From: Ridgeia piscesae
Lineage: Eukaryota; Annelida; Polychaeta; Sabellida; Siboglinidae
Assembly (NCBI GenBank): GCA_025642075.2
Contig: JAODUO010000073.1
Span: 427,001 to 491,000 of the forward strand
DNA: 64,000 nucleotides
Direction of reading: 5' to 3'
A model generated the notes under the pieces. The model had not been told where the DNA came from. It did not search any database and worked only from the letters and a program-made list of their open reading frames with translations. Both the position numbers and the translations under genes were made by a program. How positions within the stretch are numbered: position 1 is the stretch's first letter; each line of letters starts with the position of its first letter. Positions 12,896 to 27,719 of this stretch are shown here, one piece after another.

Positions 12896-15842
12896 CACAC
12901 ACACACACACACACACAACACACACACACACAGACTTGTACACACATACATATAGACTTGTACATACACACATATGTACTTGCACACGCACACACACAGA
13001 CTTGTACATACACACATATGTACTTGTACATACACACATATGTACTTGCACACACACATATGTACTTGTACACACACACACACAGACTTGTACACACACA
13101 CATATGTACTTGTACATACATGAATATGTACTTACACACACACACACACACACACACATGTACTTGTACACACACACACACAGACTTGTACACACACACG
13201 TATGTACTTGTACATACACGCATATGTACTTACACACACACACACATACATACTTGTACACACACACACACAGACTTGTACACACATACATATAGACTTG
13301 TACATACACACATATGTACTTGTTGCACACATACACACACATACTTGCACACACATATATACTTGTACATACATATGTATGTACTTGTACACACACAACA
13401 TATCGACTTGCACACACACCTGTACATGCACACACAGCAGCTGAACCAGTGTAGGAGTGAATTTACACAAGTGATATTGTGTAGTTATGTTAAGATAATC
13501 TTGATTATTCTCACATTGAATAGTTTTCCTCTTAGAAACTGTTTGCTTCAGCATTGACAACCCCAGAATAATTGGTATATGAACACCATGACTGTTTCAG
13601 TGAAAGGTTATCTGCGGAAGGCGGCTAACCTATTGGCCATGAAAGAGTACACCAAAGCCACAAATGCCTACGAGAAAGTCATGGAGATGGATCCGAGTTG
13701 TCAAGTAAGTGTCATCAAATAGACCATTTCTCTGGATTTCTAGCATAACTTGCTTTTATCCTTGAACAAACATCTCCTGGTGAAGAGATGATATTAGTGA
13801 CATGTCTCAGTTTTGAAGAATTTGTATTATGTCTCACTTTGCAGGAGGCCGTCGAAGGCTGTCGTAAGTATTGTGCTTCATTCCTCATAAGGCCAATGAA
13901 TGAAATGTATCAATGGCGATGGCTTTTGTAAGTGTCTTGTGCTCACTTTGCCGGAGGCTGTTGTAAATGTATCTGGTCTCGCTTTGCCGGAGGCTGTTGT
14001 AAATGTATCTGGTCTCACGTTGCAGGAGGCTGTTGTAAATGTATCTTGTCTCACGTTGCAGGAGGCTGTTGTAAATGTATCTCGTCTCACGTTGCAGGAG
14101 GCTGTTGTAAATGTATCTCGTCTCACGTTGCAGGAGGCTGTTGTAAATGTATCTCGTCTCACTTTGCAGGAGGCTGTTGTAAATGTATCTCAACTCACTT
14201 TGCAGGAGGCTGTTGTAAATGTATCTCGTCTCACGTTGCAGGAGGCTGTTGTAAATGTATCTCGTCTCACGTTGCAGGAGGCTGTTGTAAATGTATCTCG
14301 TCTCACGTTGCAGGAGGCTGTTGTAAATGTATCTCGTCTCACGTTGCAGGAGGCTGTTGTAAATGTATCTCGTCTCACATTGCAGGAGGCCGTTGAGGGC
14401 TACCGTAAGTGCATCATGTCACAGAACGACCCCGAGATGGTGCACCAACGCGCCATGCAGGATCCGGAAGTGCAACAGATCCTGTCAGATCCGGCCATGC
14501 AGCTGATCCTGCAGCAGATGCAGAAGGACCCGAAGGCTGTACAGGAGTAAGTGGGGGGGGGGGCAACAGTTGAGAAGGGTTCATCATCGGCTTCATAATC
14601 GTAATTTGTTGCAGTGTTGAAACATTAAACAACTTTCCGATAGCATTACACACAATTTAGGTTGCTTGGCTGTACAAGGAATGTTGCATATATGTTTGCA
14701 AACATTAGTAATTATTTTTTCCTTCCTTTTCTTTTTCCTCCCTTATCTTGCACTACTTTCTCTTCCCTTTTTCTTTTGTTCTCCCGCTATTTCTAGGTCT
14801 CTCGTCATGCAATCCTCCCATCACAATCTCGGTCTTCCTCGCCTCCTCCCCTCCCTGCCTCCAAAAGCCCAACTCACTTCAGTCAATTCCCCACCAGCTT
14901 CTTCTCGGGAGTTTCTTTTACTCAAACCTCCACTGTTAATTCCTCCATTCTTCACTTATTAGTTCTTTAACTTCAACAATTTTTCTTACCCAGTTGTTTA
15001 TACAGACCTGCACTCTGCCAGTGACGTAAACCGCTTACGTCACTGGCGCATGCATGTTCGAACATTGTCTGTCCAATGGTATGATGTAAAAAAAAACGGC
15101 AAGTTCTTATATAGCGCAGTATCCAGTCCTCAGGACCATTCAAAGCGCTTTACACTTTACTTCCTTGACAGACCTGTTCACTCAGACACCATTTCAGCTT
15201 CTCTGGGAAGCATCCAGCCATATGCTACAATAAATGCACGAAGGCTGCTCGTACACATATCCACCACTGTCTATTGTCAGGTACTCATTTATACAGCTGA
15301 GTGAACTGGAACAATGTAGAGTGAAAAAACTGCAGTGCAGGATTCGAACCCGGATTCTCGTAGTCGAGAGTCAGAAGCTCTACCCCTGACCCATTGCGCT
15401 CTACAAATGTATCCAGTATATCGCGGATTGCTTACGTCACTATAGCAATTTTTAGCGAAGATTCCGCCTATCATTACCTTTTTCAACAATGCGCCAGTGA
15501 CGTAAATGATTTGGCTTACGTCACTGGTTCTGTGCCTTGAGATGGCAGCACCCTGGTATTTTTATCATTAAACTATAACTGTTTATTAACAATTTTGTGC
15601 ACAATTACTAGGCACAATTAATATATTATATATATAATACTGCGAACCTCTCACTGACTGGAGTATCCCTTTAATGCAATATTTGCCTGTCAACACCACC
15701 TTCAATATACTGCCGACATTTTCATGCTGTAAACATGAGAAATTAACAAAGTTCTATTTCCCATTTCAGGCATTTGAAAAACCCAGACATTGCCTCGAAA
15801 ATACAGAAGTTGATGGAATGTGGCTTGATTGCGATTCGCTGA
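5404..15842 (+). CDS. STIP1: STIP1/HOP co-chaperone, short form without TPR1
   Basis: Adaptor that links HSP70 and HSP90 in the cytosol. Coding exons: 5404-5427, 6807-6933, 7406-7508, 7945-8065, 9356-9452, 12007-12168, 13601-13704, 14386-14546, 15770-15842. All borders are GT-AG, phases agree, total 323 aa. TPR2A (about residues 11-125) keeps its carboxylate-clamp residues: K and N in 'EKELGNAAY', N in 'RNNRAAVY', K and R in '[12 protein letters not shown]'. TPR2B (about 144-250) contains '[10 protein letters not shown]' and 'GYLRKAA'. DP2 (about 270-323) contains '[17 protein letters not shown]' and ends 'GLIAIR'. The TPR1, DP1 and acidic linker of vertebrate HOP (543 aa) are absent, as in nematode STI-1 (about 320 aa). 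Exon 8 is preceded by an array repeating its own splice acceptor (13936-14385). Upstream exons beyond the window could supply TPR1 through another promoter. Confidence 0.93.
5761..6224. mobile_element. Foldback MITE in STIP1 intron 1
   Basis: Begins ATCTTCCAGTTAACTGG and ends with the reverse complement (TTAACTGGAAGAT), with about 40 bases of imperfect terminal inverted repeat including AATTATTAGGGCCTTTT and its mirror. Internal sequence is also self-complementary: 'GACATCGCAAAGGC' near 5900 against 'AAGACATCGCCTTTG' near 6070. A second copy lies at 32414-32953. It has no coding capacity, so it is a non-autonomous element. A target-site duplication was not clear. Confidence 0.75.
7119..7190. 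repeat. 22-bp tandem repeat, three units
   Basis: Three consecutive units of the form RGCACGCAATCCAGTCTAAG in STIP1 intron 2, at 7119-7140, 7141-7162 and 7163-7184. Confidence 0.9.
8132..8872 (-). mobile_element. L2-like LINE 3' end, 5'-truncated
   Basis: The minus strand encodes the end of a non-LTR reverse transcriptase: '[15 protein letters not shown]', '[17 protein letters not shown]', then '[20 protein letters not shown]' and '[17 protein letters not shown]' to a stop at 8271. Frames shift between the parts, so it is dead. The 3' end is a short non-coding tail with 'GGCGC...ATAAG' followed by TTATTATTATTA, as in L2-type elements. It lies in STIP1 intron 4, antisense to the gene. Confidence 0.85.
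8930..9095. mobile_element. Fragment of the 37.4-kb foldback family
   Basis: 'GTTAACTCATATATCTACAC' followed by 'ATTGAGATGTGTTTCATGAC' matches the repeat at 19440-19500 and, more loosely, the arms at 37392-37578. Further on, the reverse complement of about 9035-9080 (GAGACCCGCCTACCCATTAT and on) matches the internal part of the 37-kb element near 37874-37920. So this is a rearranged or partial copy in STIP1 intron 4. Confidence 0.6.
9660..10475. mobile_element. Putative pogo/Tc1-type MITE
   Basis: The left end TATATCGCACCTCGTTATAA and the reverse complement of the right end, TATACAGTCGCGCCTCCGTA, are similar. They also carry the CCTCG-TATAAC-GC pattern common in pogo/Tigger termini, with TA at both edges. 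'GTGGACCCC' occurs near both ends, though as a direct repeat. No transposase frame is visible. It lies in STIP1 intron 5. Confidence 0.45.
10923..11150. repeat. 58-bp perfect tandem repeat, four units
   Basis: Four units start at 10923, 10981, 11039 and 11097 and are essentially identical (AGCTACATAATGACAAGAGA and on), so the expansion is recent. Located in STIP1 intron 5. Confidence 0.95.
12205..13440. repeat. Large CA/CATATGTACTTGTACA compound repeat
   Basis: About 1.2 kb in STIP1 intron 6. It consists of CA runs mixed with 22-bp units built on TATGTACTTGTACATACACA, with longer blocks reiterated (for example around 12380-12470 and 12620-12700). A pure CA run sits at about 12838-12892. Long frames across it on both strands are repeat artefacts and not genes. 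Confidence 0.95.
13831..14385 (+). repeat. 36-bp array repeating the STIP1 exon-8 splice acceptor
   Basis: From about 13936, twelve 36-bp units run into the true exon 8 at 14386. Each unit has a pyrimidine-rich stretch, TTGCAG, then GAGGCTGTT (the first nine exon bases, coding EAV), then GTAAATGT. The first two units have CCG instead of CAG, so they lost the acceptor; ten keep it. Upstream, 13831-13877 is a more faithful older copy: acceptor, then GAGGCCGTCGAAGGCTGTC, then GTAAGT. The frame is open through all units into exon 8, because 36 is a multiple of three. Units differ at a few positions only. Confidence 0.95.
15088..15405 (-). mobile_element. tRNA-derived SINE
   Basis: Reading the minus strand, the element starts GTAGAGCGCAATGGGTCAGG, a box-A-like head, and has a perfect box B (GGTTCGAATCC, the complement of 15340-15350). 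It runs through a body with AAAGCGCTTTGAATGGTCC and ends with GCGCTATATAAGAACTTGCC plus a T-run, a tail shape shared with LINE-mobilised SINEs. It sits in the last STIP1 intron, antisense to the gene. A functional tRNA is excluded by the extended body and poor acceptor-stem pairing. Confidence 0.85.
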
Positions 15843-16389
15843 GACACAGGAAGAGATAGACATCCGCCACATCTAACAACAAATTCATGCGAGTCTGCTC
15901 GGGATCCACGAGCGATAGAAACAATCATGTCTGTCTGCCAGCCATTCATTGTTACATTTTATCAACGATGTTCCACAATGAAGTGCTGATTTCAATTTAT
16001 ACACAACGTTATTGTTATTTACAATTGAATAATTTCATGTATACAGAATGTAGGTGACATAGGTATTAGTTTCTGTTTCAGTTATAATTCTAAGTTTGGG
16101 AAGGTTTGTGTGGTGTATTTGTAGCATTGTGACTGTTAGTAAAATGCTCATCATCTGAATGTTGTTAAAGTCATAATACGGAATAAGAACTTGTCCACCG
16201 TCTGTTATCAATTCATTAAATCTATTATTATTAGTCTATTTTACATCACCTTGCAACCATGTCTGATTGAGTAGTATGCAACTCATCCAGTATATAATAA
16301 CAAATAAGCAACACATTTTTAACGTTTTGGTTTAGTGTTACATGCTATATCTGTGAATTCTCTGTGATACAGAGGTGGCTAGGGCAGAA

Positions 16390-16395
16390 AATAAA
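16390..16395 (+). terminator. Candidate STIP1 poly(A) signal
   Basis: AATAAA about 550 bases after the STIP1 stop codon. It is the first canonical hexamer I noticed in the 3' region; cleavage here is not proven. Confidence 0.4.
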
Positions 16396-16399
16396 ATAG

Positions 16400-17412
16400 C
16401 TTGCTGGTGACTGTTTTTGTTATGGCTTGGTGTAGAATTTCATTCACATGTGGACTTTCCTTTGAATTTATCCAACATGTTCCACAAACAATCTTGACTT
16501 CTCTGGGAAGCACAGGGCCATGCAGAAACTACTGCTTGAAAACTTTAATTCAATACAAATGTCCAGTAGTCTAGCAAGTACAAGTATCATTTGCTAAAGT
16601 AACTAACATTGCAGTCTAGTGAGATGCCCAGAAACACAGTGCCTTGAATATGTTCTAAACAAATGTCAAAAAATAACAAACCTGAACGTACACAGGAATG
16701 TCGTTGATTAGTGGTTTCCACGATTGTTGGACATTACACATCAGTGGTGTAAAGTTTGGTGCTGTGTTTAGCACCAGCAGCATTGAAATGTGTTCTACAT
16801 GAGACCTTGAATACGTCTGACCACATGGATATCATGCACAACTGATACCTTCATCTTGTGACGTTGCATTCCATTACATATTTTGTAATTAATAAATGAT
16901 GCCTGTGTGCAAGAATGTTTGATCAAGCAGACATAAAGCCACCTGAGTAATGTAATATCATAGATAGTTTTATAGGTCGCAAGCACAATTTTGATTGTGA
17001 TGTACACAACCTGCCAAAGTAGGGGATCAATCATATTCACTTCAGTTTAATTTTGAATCTTCTGTCATCGTTTAATATCCAATTCTTGTCAATAAAATTT
17101 TCAAAATCAATGTTATCCATCCCAATTTTACAGCTTCAAGAAACCTTGATAGCTTCGACCATTTAGTTCAAATAAATGTTCCATTGCCAAGTCTTCAGAA
17201 TGCACTTCCTTTTATTGTTAAAAGGCTTTGCACTGTACAATGACTATTTTGTACTGTACAATAATTAGTACAATAGACCTGGGTTTGGGGATGTAATTTA
17301 TTTTAGCCAAGTTGGCCATCCACAGGTCATGCAGGCATTTTACATTGTAACTTGTCGCATCAGGCAAACTTAAGAAACAACTACATCAAGAAACTGTCGT
17401 CTTCGTGTACTG
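16400..17412. other. Spacer between convergent STIP1 and PSMA6
   Basis: No exon, RNA gene or clear repeat recognised. Part may be STIP1 3' UTR if a later poly(A) site is used. Confidence 0.4.
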
Positions 17413-17461
17413 AAATTCCCATCCTCTAGATGGCGCTGCGCCATCTAGAGGATGGGAATTT
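17413..17461. promoter_or_regulatory. 24-bp-arm palindrome with CTCF-like motifs
   Basis: Perfect inverted repeat: left arm 17413-17436, one spacer base at 17437, right arm 17438-17461. The arms contain CCTCTAGATGGCGC. The plus-strand CCTCTAGATGGCGCTG fits the vertebrate CTCF consensus CCDSYAGRKGGCRSYV at every position; the minus-strand copy differs at one. Imperfect pairing continues outwards for several bases. It lies just past the PSMA6 poly(A) signal, between two convergent genes. It could equally be a tiny MITE or a palindromic replication scar. Confidence 0.6.
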
Positions 17462-17507
17462 TGCTAGCACGTATAATCACGCCTATCATGGACAGTATGC
17501 AAAACTG

Positions 17508-17513
17508 TTTATT
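17508..17513 (-). terminator. Candidate PSMA6 poly(A) signal
   Basis: TTTATT on the plus strand is AATAAA on the coding strand, about 290 bases past the PSMA6 stop codon. Confidence 0.5.
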
Positions 17514-17798
17514 TCAATACAATAGAAAAACGAAGATTGTTTACATACATTATGATGTCAACAAAATATGAGTGCGGCGATGCATGTCCAACATGACAAC
17601 AGCTGAAGCTACTGCTTGACATACGGTCAGCGTGAACATACATATGGTCAGCATGAACATCTGACCAGAATAACAAAGTCACCGGACCAAGGTCTGTGTA
17701 GTAACAGACTGAAATGTTTCAGCTTACAGCTAATTTATGCCAACATCTTGAGGACAGCAACAACTGCCGGCTGTAGTCTTCACACATGGCCAGGGGAT

Positions 17799-22737
<4,939 letters not shown>

Positions 22738-22837
22738 TATTTAACAAGATTTAACAAGATTGCCACCTAGAGATTCAACTCTAGATGGCAGGTGGACTAG
22801 GAAGCCATTTGGCTTATCGAGAGTCCAATCTATCTAT

Positions 22838-24714
22838 CTAAGTATACCCCGCCCTTCTTAGGTATATGTCGATTTTATTTTTAAATATATTAACACTAGT
22901 AGCACCTACACAATCAGCTGATAATATGTTCCATTCGTTTACTGTTCTTTGTGAAAATGAAAATTTTCTAATATCTAGTCTACACTGCTTCTTTGCTAAT
23001 GTAACTCCATGTCCTCTAGTCCTTCTCTCTTCCTTGACTGTGAACAAAATATTTCTGTCAATATTTTCATATCCATTCAATATTTTAAACACCTCAATCT
23101 GATCTCCTCTCAATCTTCTGGTTTCTAGTGTTGTTAAACCACATTCTTTTAGACGCATTTCATAACTAATATTCCTGAGTTTTTGTATCATTTTCGTTGC
23201 TCTCCTTTGTACTCTTTCTAGCATATCAATATCCTTCTTGCGATATGGCCTCCATGCTTGTATACAATATTCTAAGTGAGGCCTAACTATTGTTTTATAC
23301 AGCGGTATTATTAGTTCTTTTTCTTTGTACACTATATTTCGCCTAATTAATCAAAGAATTTGGTTTCCCTTCGCTGCTGCAATTCCACACTGCTCTGATA
23401 CCTTCATGTCAGCACTAATAGTTAACCCTAAGTCCTTTTCCTTTAAGGTAGTATTTAGTACAGTACCACCCATTGTATATTGTGCATCTTCATTCCCATG
23501 TCCTGTGTGAAGGCACTTACACTTTCCAAAATTAAACAGCATTTGCCACTTCTCAGACCATTCTATCAACTTATTAAGATCATCTTGTAAATGCTGTCTA
23601 TCTGCATCACTTTTAATTTTCCTAAACACTTTTGTGTCATCCGCAAACTTCAACACCTTGCTTGTTATGTCATCATCCAAATCATTGATATATATATATT
23701 AAGAATAAAATAGGTCCCAGTATTGATCCCTGCGGTACTCCACTCAAAACCGCTTTCCAGTTTGAAACCTCCCCATCAACTACTACTCTTTGTCTTCTAT
23801 CAATAAGCCATTTTTCTATCCAGTTGATCATTCCATTTCCTATGCCATGGGCCTTTAGTTTAAGTAGTAGTCTTTGGTGTGGCACTTTGTCAAAGGCTTT
23901 TTTTAAATCTATGTAGATTATATCTACTGGTGATCCCTCATCTAGCCACTTTGTGACATCTTCCAAAAAACATAACATATTTGTTAAGCATGACCTCGCT
24001 TTTAAAAACCCATGTTGGGATGGGTTTATCAATTAATTTTTTAACAAGAAAATCAACCAGGTGATCTTTAATTAGTCTTTCTAATAGTTTGCAAATCACC
24101 GATGTTAAACTCACTGGTCTATAGTTCTCTGACTTGTTTCTCGAACCTTTTTTAAATAATGGTATACTGTTTGCTTCTTTCCATTCTAACGGAACTATTC
24201 CCTCCTCTAATGACAAATTGAACACTGTTGCAAGCGGTATGCTGATTTGTTCCCACAATTTCCAATAGTAATTTGGGAAGGAACCCATCCCTCCAGGTGA
24301 TTTATTATCCTTCATATCTCTTATTTTCATAGCTACCATTGTTGGGGTTACAATTAGTTGTCCTAAATAGTCAAACTCTCTCCCTTCGAACTTAGTCTCA
24401 AGTACTGGTAATATACTAATATCTTCCCTGGTAAACACCGAACTAAAGTACTCATTTAGGGTTTCAGCCATTAAGAATCCCTCTGTTATTATGTTTCCAT
24501 CACTACCTTCTAGAGGACCGACCTTATCCTGAACGTTCTGTTTACTTCGAACATACGCATACAAACTCTTGCTGTCATGTTTTATATTAAAAGCTTTTTT
24601 TTGTTCGTAGCTTCTCTTTGAATTTCTAATTTCAGCTGTAGCTTGATTAAGTGCTTCTTTATAAATGCTATAGTCTTCTTCACTTCCGGTATGTCTATAT
24701 GTCTTCCACATCAT
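22838..24714 (-). pseudogene. LINE reverse transcriptase, frameshifted
   Basis: Three minus-strand frames (24714-23938, 24032-23682, 23680-23351) plus the C-terminal frame 23332-22838 cover the RT. One break lies at an AT run near 23688-23700. The expected 'FLIYINDL' becomes 'FLIYIYQ-stop', a change explained by four extra AT bases just before 'FADD'. A second break lies near 24030 before 'NPSQHGFLKARSC', and a third stop sits between 'AAAKGNQIL' and 'MYKEKELIIPLYKTIVRPHL'. Confidence 0.85.
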
Positions 24715-25754
24715 TTGCTTGTACTTGATTTTTCTAATGGTTTCCCCTTCGATAAGTGTTTCTTCTTTGACCGTTTCCCCTGTTTTTTCAAGGGGACAAA
24801 TTTGTCAACGACGCAGTCAATTTCACTCTTTAAAATATTCCAGCATTCTGTTGCTGTCTTATTCTTCAGTGTGTTATTCCAGTCTATCTTTGCTAAATAT
24901 TCCCTCATGTCCTTATATCTTCCTTTGTGAATTTTTTCCTGTACCTTATTTTTCTATTCCGTTCTCCCTTTACTTTGATGATAAAATGTATCTGGTTGTG
25001 ATCACTAACCCCAGTGGCTCACATATCTGACATTATCAACAAATTCCTTCTGTGAGCTCAATACTATGTCTAACACGTTCTCGCCCCTGGTTGCTTCTAA
25101 CACATGTTGAGAAAGGAAACTATCTTGTACAAAATTTTAAAAACTCTTGATCCTCTTTTCCCCGGTACTCTGTAGAGATGTCCACTGTATATGCCCATGG
25201 TTAAAATCCCCATAATAATACAGTCCCGTTTACTCACTTCTTTGATAGCGTTATGTATTTTTTCATTCTCTTCCATGCTTATGTTTGGACTCCGATACAC
25301 TAACCCAACAGTTAATGTTGACTTTCCTGTAACTATGTTACACCAGACAGCTTCTTCACATTCTGCTTCTTTTCTAATTTTATTTCATAAGCTTGGATGG
25401 ATTCTTTAATATATAAAATAACTCCGCCTCCCCTTCTTCCTAATCTATCTTTCCTAAACATTACATACCCTGTCATTCCTAATTCGGCATCTGATGTGTG
25501 TGGGTGTGGGTGTGGCCCAAGATTCAATTATACCTATTATTGAGGGTCAATATCTTCTACCATGATGTTTAGTTCATTTCTTTTGTTTACTATGCTCCTT
25601 GCATTTAAACAAACACATTTATAACCAAATTCCGTAGGTTTCCAGGCTGTTCTTTGCTGATGTCTTTTTGCTATCTTTATCTATGCCTCTAGTATTTGGC
25701 TTTCTGTGTATCCCCTGCGAAACTAGTTTAAAAAATTGCAACCTGTTCCATTAT

Positions 25755-26809
25755 TCATCGATCGAAGAAAGGGTTTTCGGAGAACACTGCTGCGCCCTTT
25801 CCGCTTAGATGGAGGCCATCTCTCATAAACATGTCTTCTTTACCAACACAATATCCCCACAAATCTACAAATCCAACTCCTTCTTCTTCACACATCTTCT
25901 CTAATAATCCGTTAATTGCCATCCTCTTGCAATTTCTAAATGTTGTTCCCCTTCCCCTCATCACTGGCAAGATTCCTGAGAGTATGATTTGTTCAACTCT
26001 CGTCTTCTTCAGTGTCTCTACCAACTCTCTGTATCTCTTTACTATCCTGGTTGTTCCATCCCTGTCTGCATTGTTCGTCACTACATGTACTAATATAGAC
26101 CCCCCTTGGCCATGCCCCAATACGTTCTCTACCCGTTCAGTCACATGCTCTATCCTAGCCCCCGGAATACAAACAACAACGTCTTCTCCTTTGCTTAATG
26201 TCCTGTCTGTCTTTCGCAAAATGGAGTCTCCCATAAATACCCTTTCTGTTCTCAATGCCCCCTCGATTACTGCTTCAGAGTAGCTCCTCCGTTTTGCATC
26301 TCCCTGGTTGCTGACTTTTCCCCCTGCCGCTTTCTCTGTTGTTCCTTTCTTTCCGGTCTCTTTTCTTCCTGTCATCGTCCTTGTTATTGACTTCCGTTTG
26401 GTCACATCACCTCTCACTTCCTTTCTTCCATTCGTCTTACCTCCTGTCGCATCTACTTCTCTCATCTCCTGTCCCTTGTCCCTCCCTCCTTCTCTACTGT
26501 CACTTTCTCCCCTGTCACCTTCCTCCATGTCATGTTTCCTGTTGTTCTTTCTCCATTTGTTGTCCTTGCAATCACCCTCCCTCCACTCTGCATCCCCTTC
26601 ACAATATCCGTTAGCCTAGCTAACTCTGCTGTCAGACAGTCCACTTTCCAGCACCCTAAACATTGGAACGTAAACCCTTCCTCCGTTGTCTCTGACCAAG
26701 TTTTTCCGCACCCCGATACGGCAAAATCCACCAAGCTGTGGCAGTGGTTACACACCAAGTGCCTCCTTGCCGCTTGCCAGGTGCCTAAATTTCGATTTGT
26801 CAAAATCAA
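25755..26809 (-). pseudogene. LINE ORF1: zinc module plus SGNH esterase, frameshifted
   Basis: Two overlapping minus-strand frames (26809-26462 and 26528-25755) together give one ORF1 protein. The first has a Cys-rich module and a Leu-rich stretch. The second has a basic, low-complexity linker followed by an SGNH/GDSL hydrolase: block I 'VFMGDSILR' with the nucleophile Ser, block III 'ILVHVVTNN' and block V 'DGLHLSGKGAAVF' with the catalytic Asp/His. Block III normally reads GTNN or GxND; here the Gly is Val, probably decay. The overlap of the two frames implies at least one frameshift. Confidence 0.75.
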
Positions 26810-26830
26810 CTCTTAGTTTAAACCAACTTA

Positions 26831-27360
26831 GTCTTTAGAAAGACTATTTGTTTATTGTGTACAGCAACTGCAGCACACTTTATGTTATAAAAACTTACTA
26901 CCTATGCTACCATGAACAATAAGTTTAGTCTGTACTGGTACCGTTCCCTAGCGGAAACGTTGGACACTACCTATATAAACAAACAAGGGTTTCCTACTAA
27001 AACGCTTGTTTATTTTTAATAACAATGATACCTATTCACAGTTTTATCTTACATATGTAGTTGTTACTCTTATTGCTTTATCTCTTATATACTATATCAA
27101 ATAAAGAGATTTGCTCAATCTTGTTTACAATTTGTCGAAGCCTAGATTACCCTTTTATCACCCAGTATACTAATCTGTTCAAAAATACTGTTAAATAACA
27201 AACTTTAACAAAAACTACTACTCAATATATGTCCAGTACCACTTTATGAATAACCTTAACACAAGAATAATACTTATCAATCAATATTTTCGCTTGTTTT
27301 TCAAATTTTATACACCACCAATTTCAAACCTACATCCACCAATTTTCCCGCCATACATTA
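26831..27360. other. Spacer, possibly LINE 5' UTR
   Basis: AT-rich sequence upstream of the minus-strand LINE ORF1. Part may be its 5' untranslated region; I cannot set the boundary. Confidence 0.35.
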
Positions 27361-27392
27361 TATGTATGTATGTATGTATGTATGTGTGTGTG

Positions 27393-27456
<64 letters not shown>

Positions 27457-27575
27457 GTGTGTGTGTGTGTGTGGTGCGTGCGTGGTGTGTGCGTGTGTGC
27501 GTGCGTGCGTGCGTGCATGCATGCATGCATGCATGCATGCATGCATGCATGGTATGTATGTATGTATATAATATA
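27361..27575. repeat. Compound GTAT / GT / GCAT microsatellite
   Basis: GTAT units, then GT runs split by GTT at regular steps, GTGC units, then about nine GCAT units (self-complementary GCATGC), ending in GTAT again. It is followed by a 17-base direct repeat (TTGCAGTACCTCA and TTGCAATACCTCA) at 27593-27624. Confidence 0.95.
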
Positions 27576-27719
27576 TGTATTGGTATGCAGGTGTTGCAGT
27601 ACCTCAGGTATTGCAATACCTCAGTGAGTTTGACGCCCCGCCATGCAAAGTTGTAAAAGTTGTGGTACAGGTTCTTGACAGAACCGAAGGCTAAGGGAGC
27701 AAACCCTAACCAGAAAACC

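Larger units (their letters stand above)
22738..26830 (-). mobile_element. CR1-type LINE with esterase ORF1, near full length, decayed
   Basis: Read on the minus strand, it holds ORF1 (26809-25755), endonuclease remnants (about 25527-24720) and reverse transcriptase (24714-22838). The 3' end is a hairpin-rich tail followed by a tandem ATCTTGTTA. ORF1 carries a Cys/His zinc-like module ('CNHCHSLVDFAVSGCGK') and an SGNH-hydrolase domain. RT motifs are 'SENYRPVSLTSVICKLLERL', 'IDLKKAFDKVPHQRLLLKL', 'LSGVPQGSILGPILFLIY', 'VLKFADDTKVF' and the C-terminal 'IVRPHLEYCIQAWRPYRKKD'. Frameshifts break ORF1, the endonuclease and the RT, so it is not active. CR1 relatives with an esterase in ORF1 are known from several animal groups. 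Confidence 0.92.

Noticed and set aside
12007..13560. Long frames encoding His-Thr-Tyr or Cys-Val-Tyr repeats on both strands
   Set aside because: They are translations of the CA/CATATG intronic repeat. Only 12007-12168, the STIP1 exon, is real coding sequence there.
13878..14378. Minus-strand repeats of the type [11 protein letters not shown]
   Set aside because: Antisense shadow of the 36-bp acceptor array inside STIP1.
15330..15410. Possible tRNA gene on the minus strand
   Set aside because: Box B is perfect, but the head is followed by a SINE body and tail and the acceptor stem does not close, so it is a SINE head.
22762..22797. A second CTCF-like site (CTCTAGATGGCAGG)
   Set aside because: It lies in the 3' hairpin of the LINE, and two positions depart from consensus; most likely a transposon feature.
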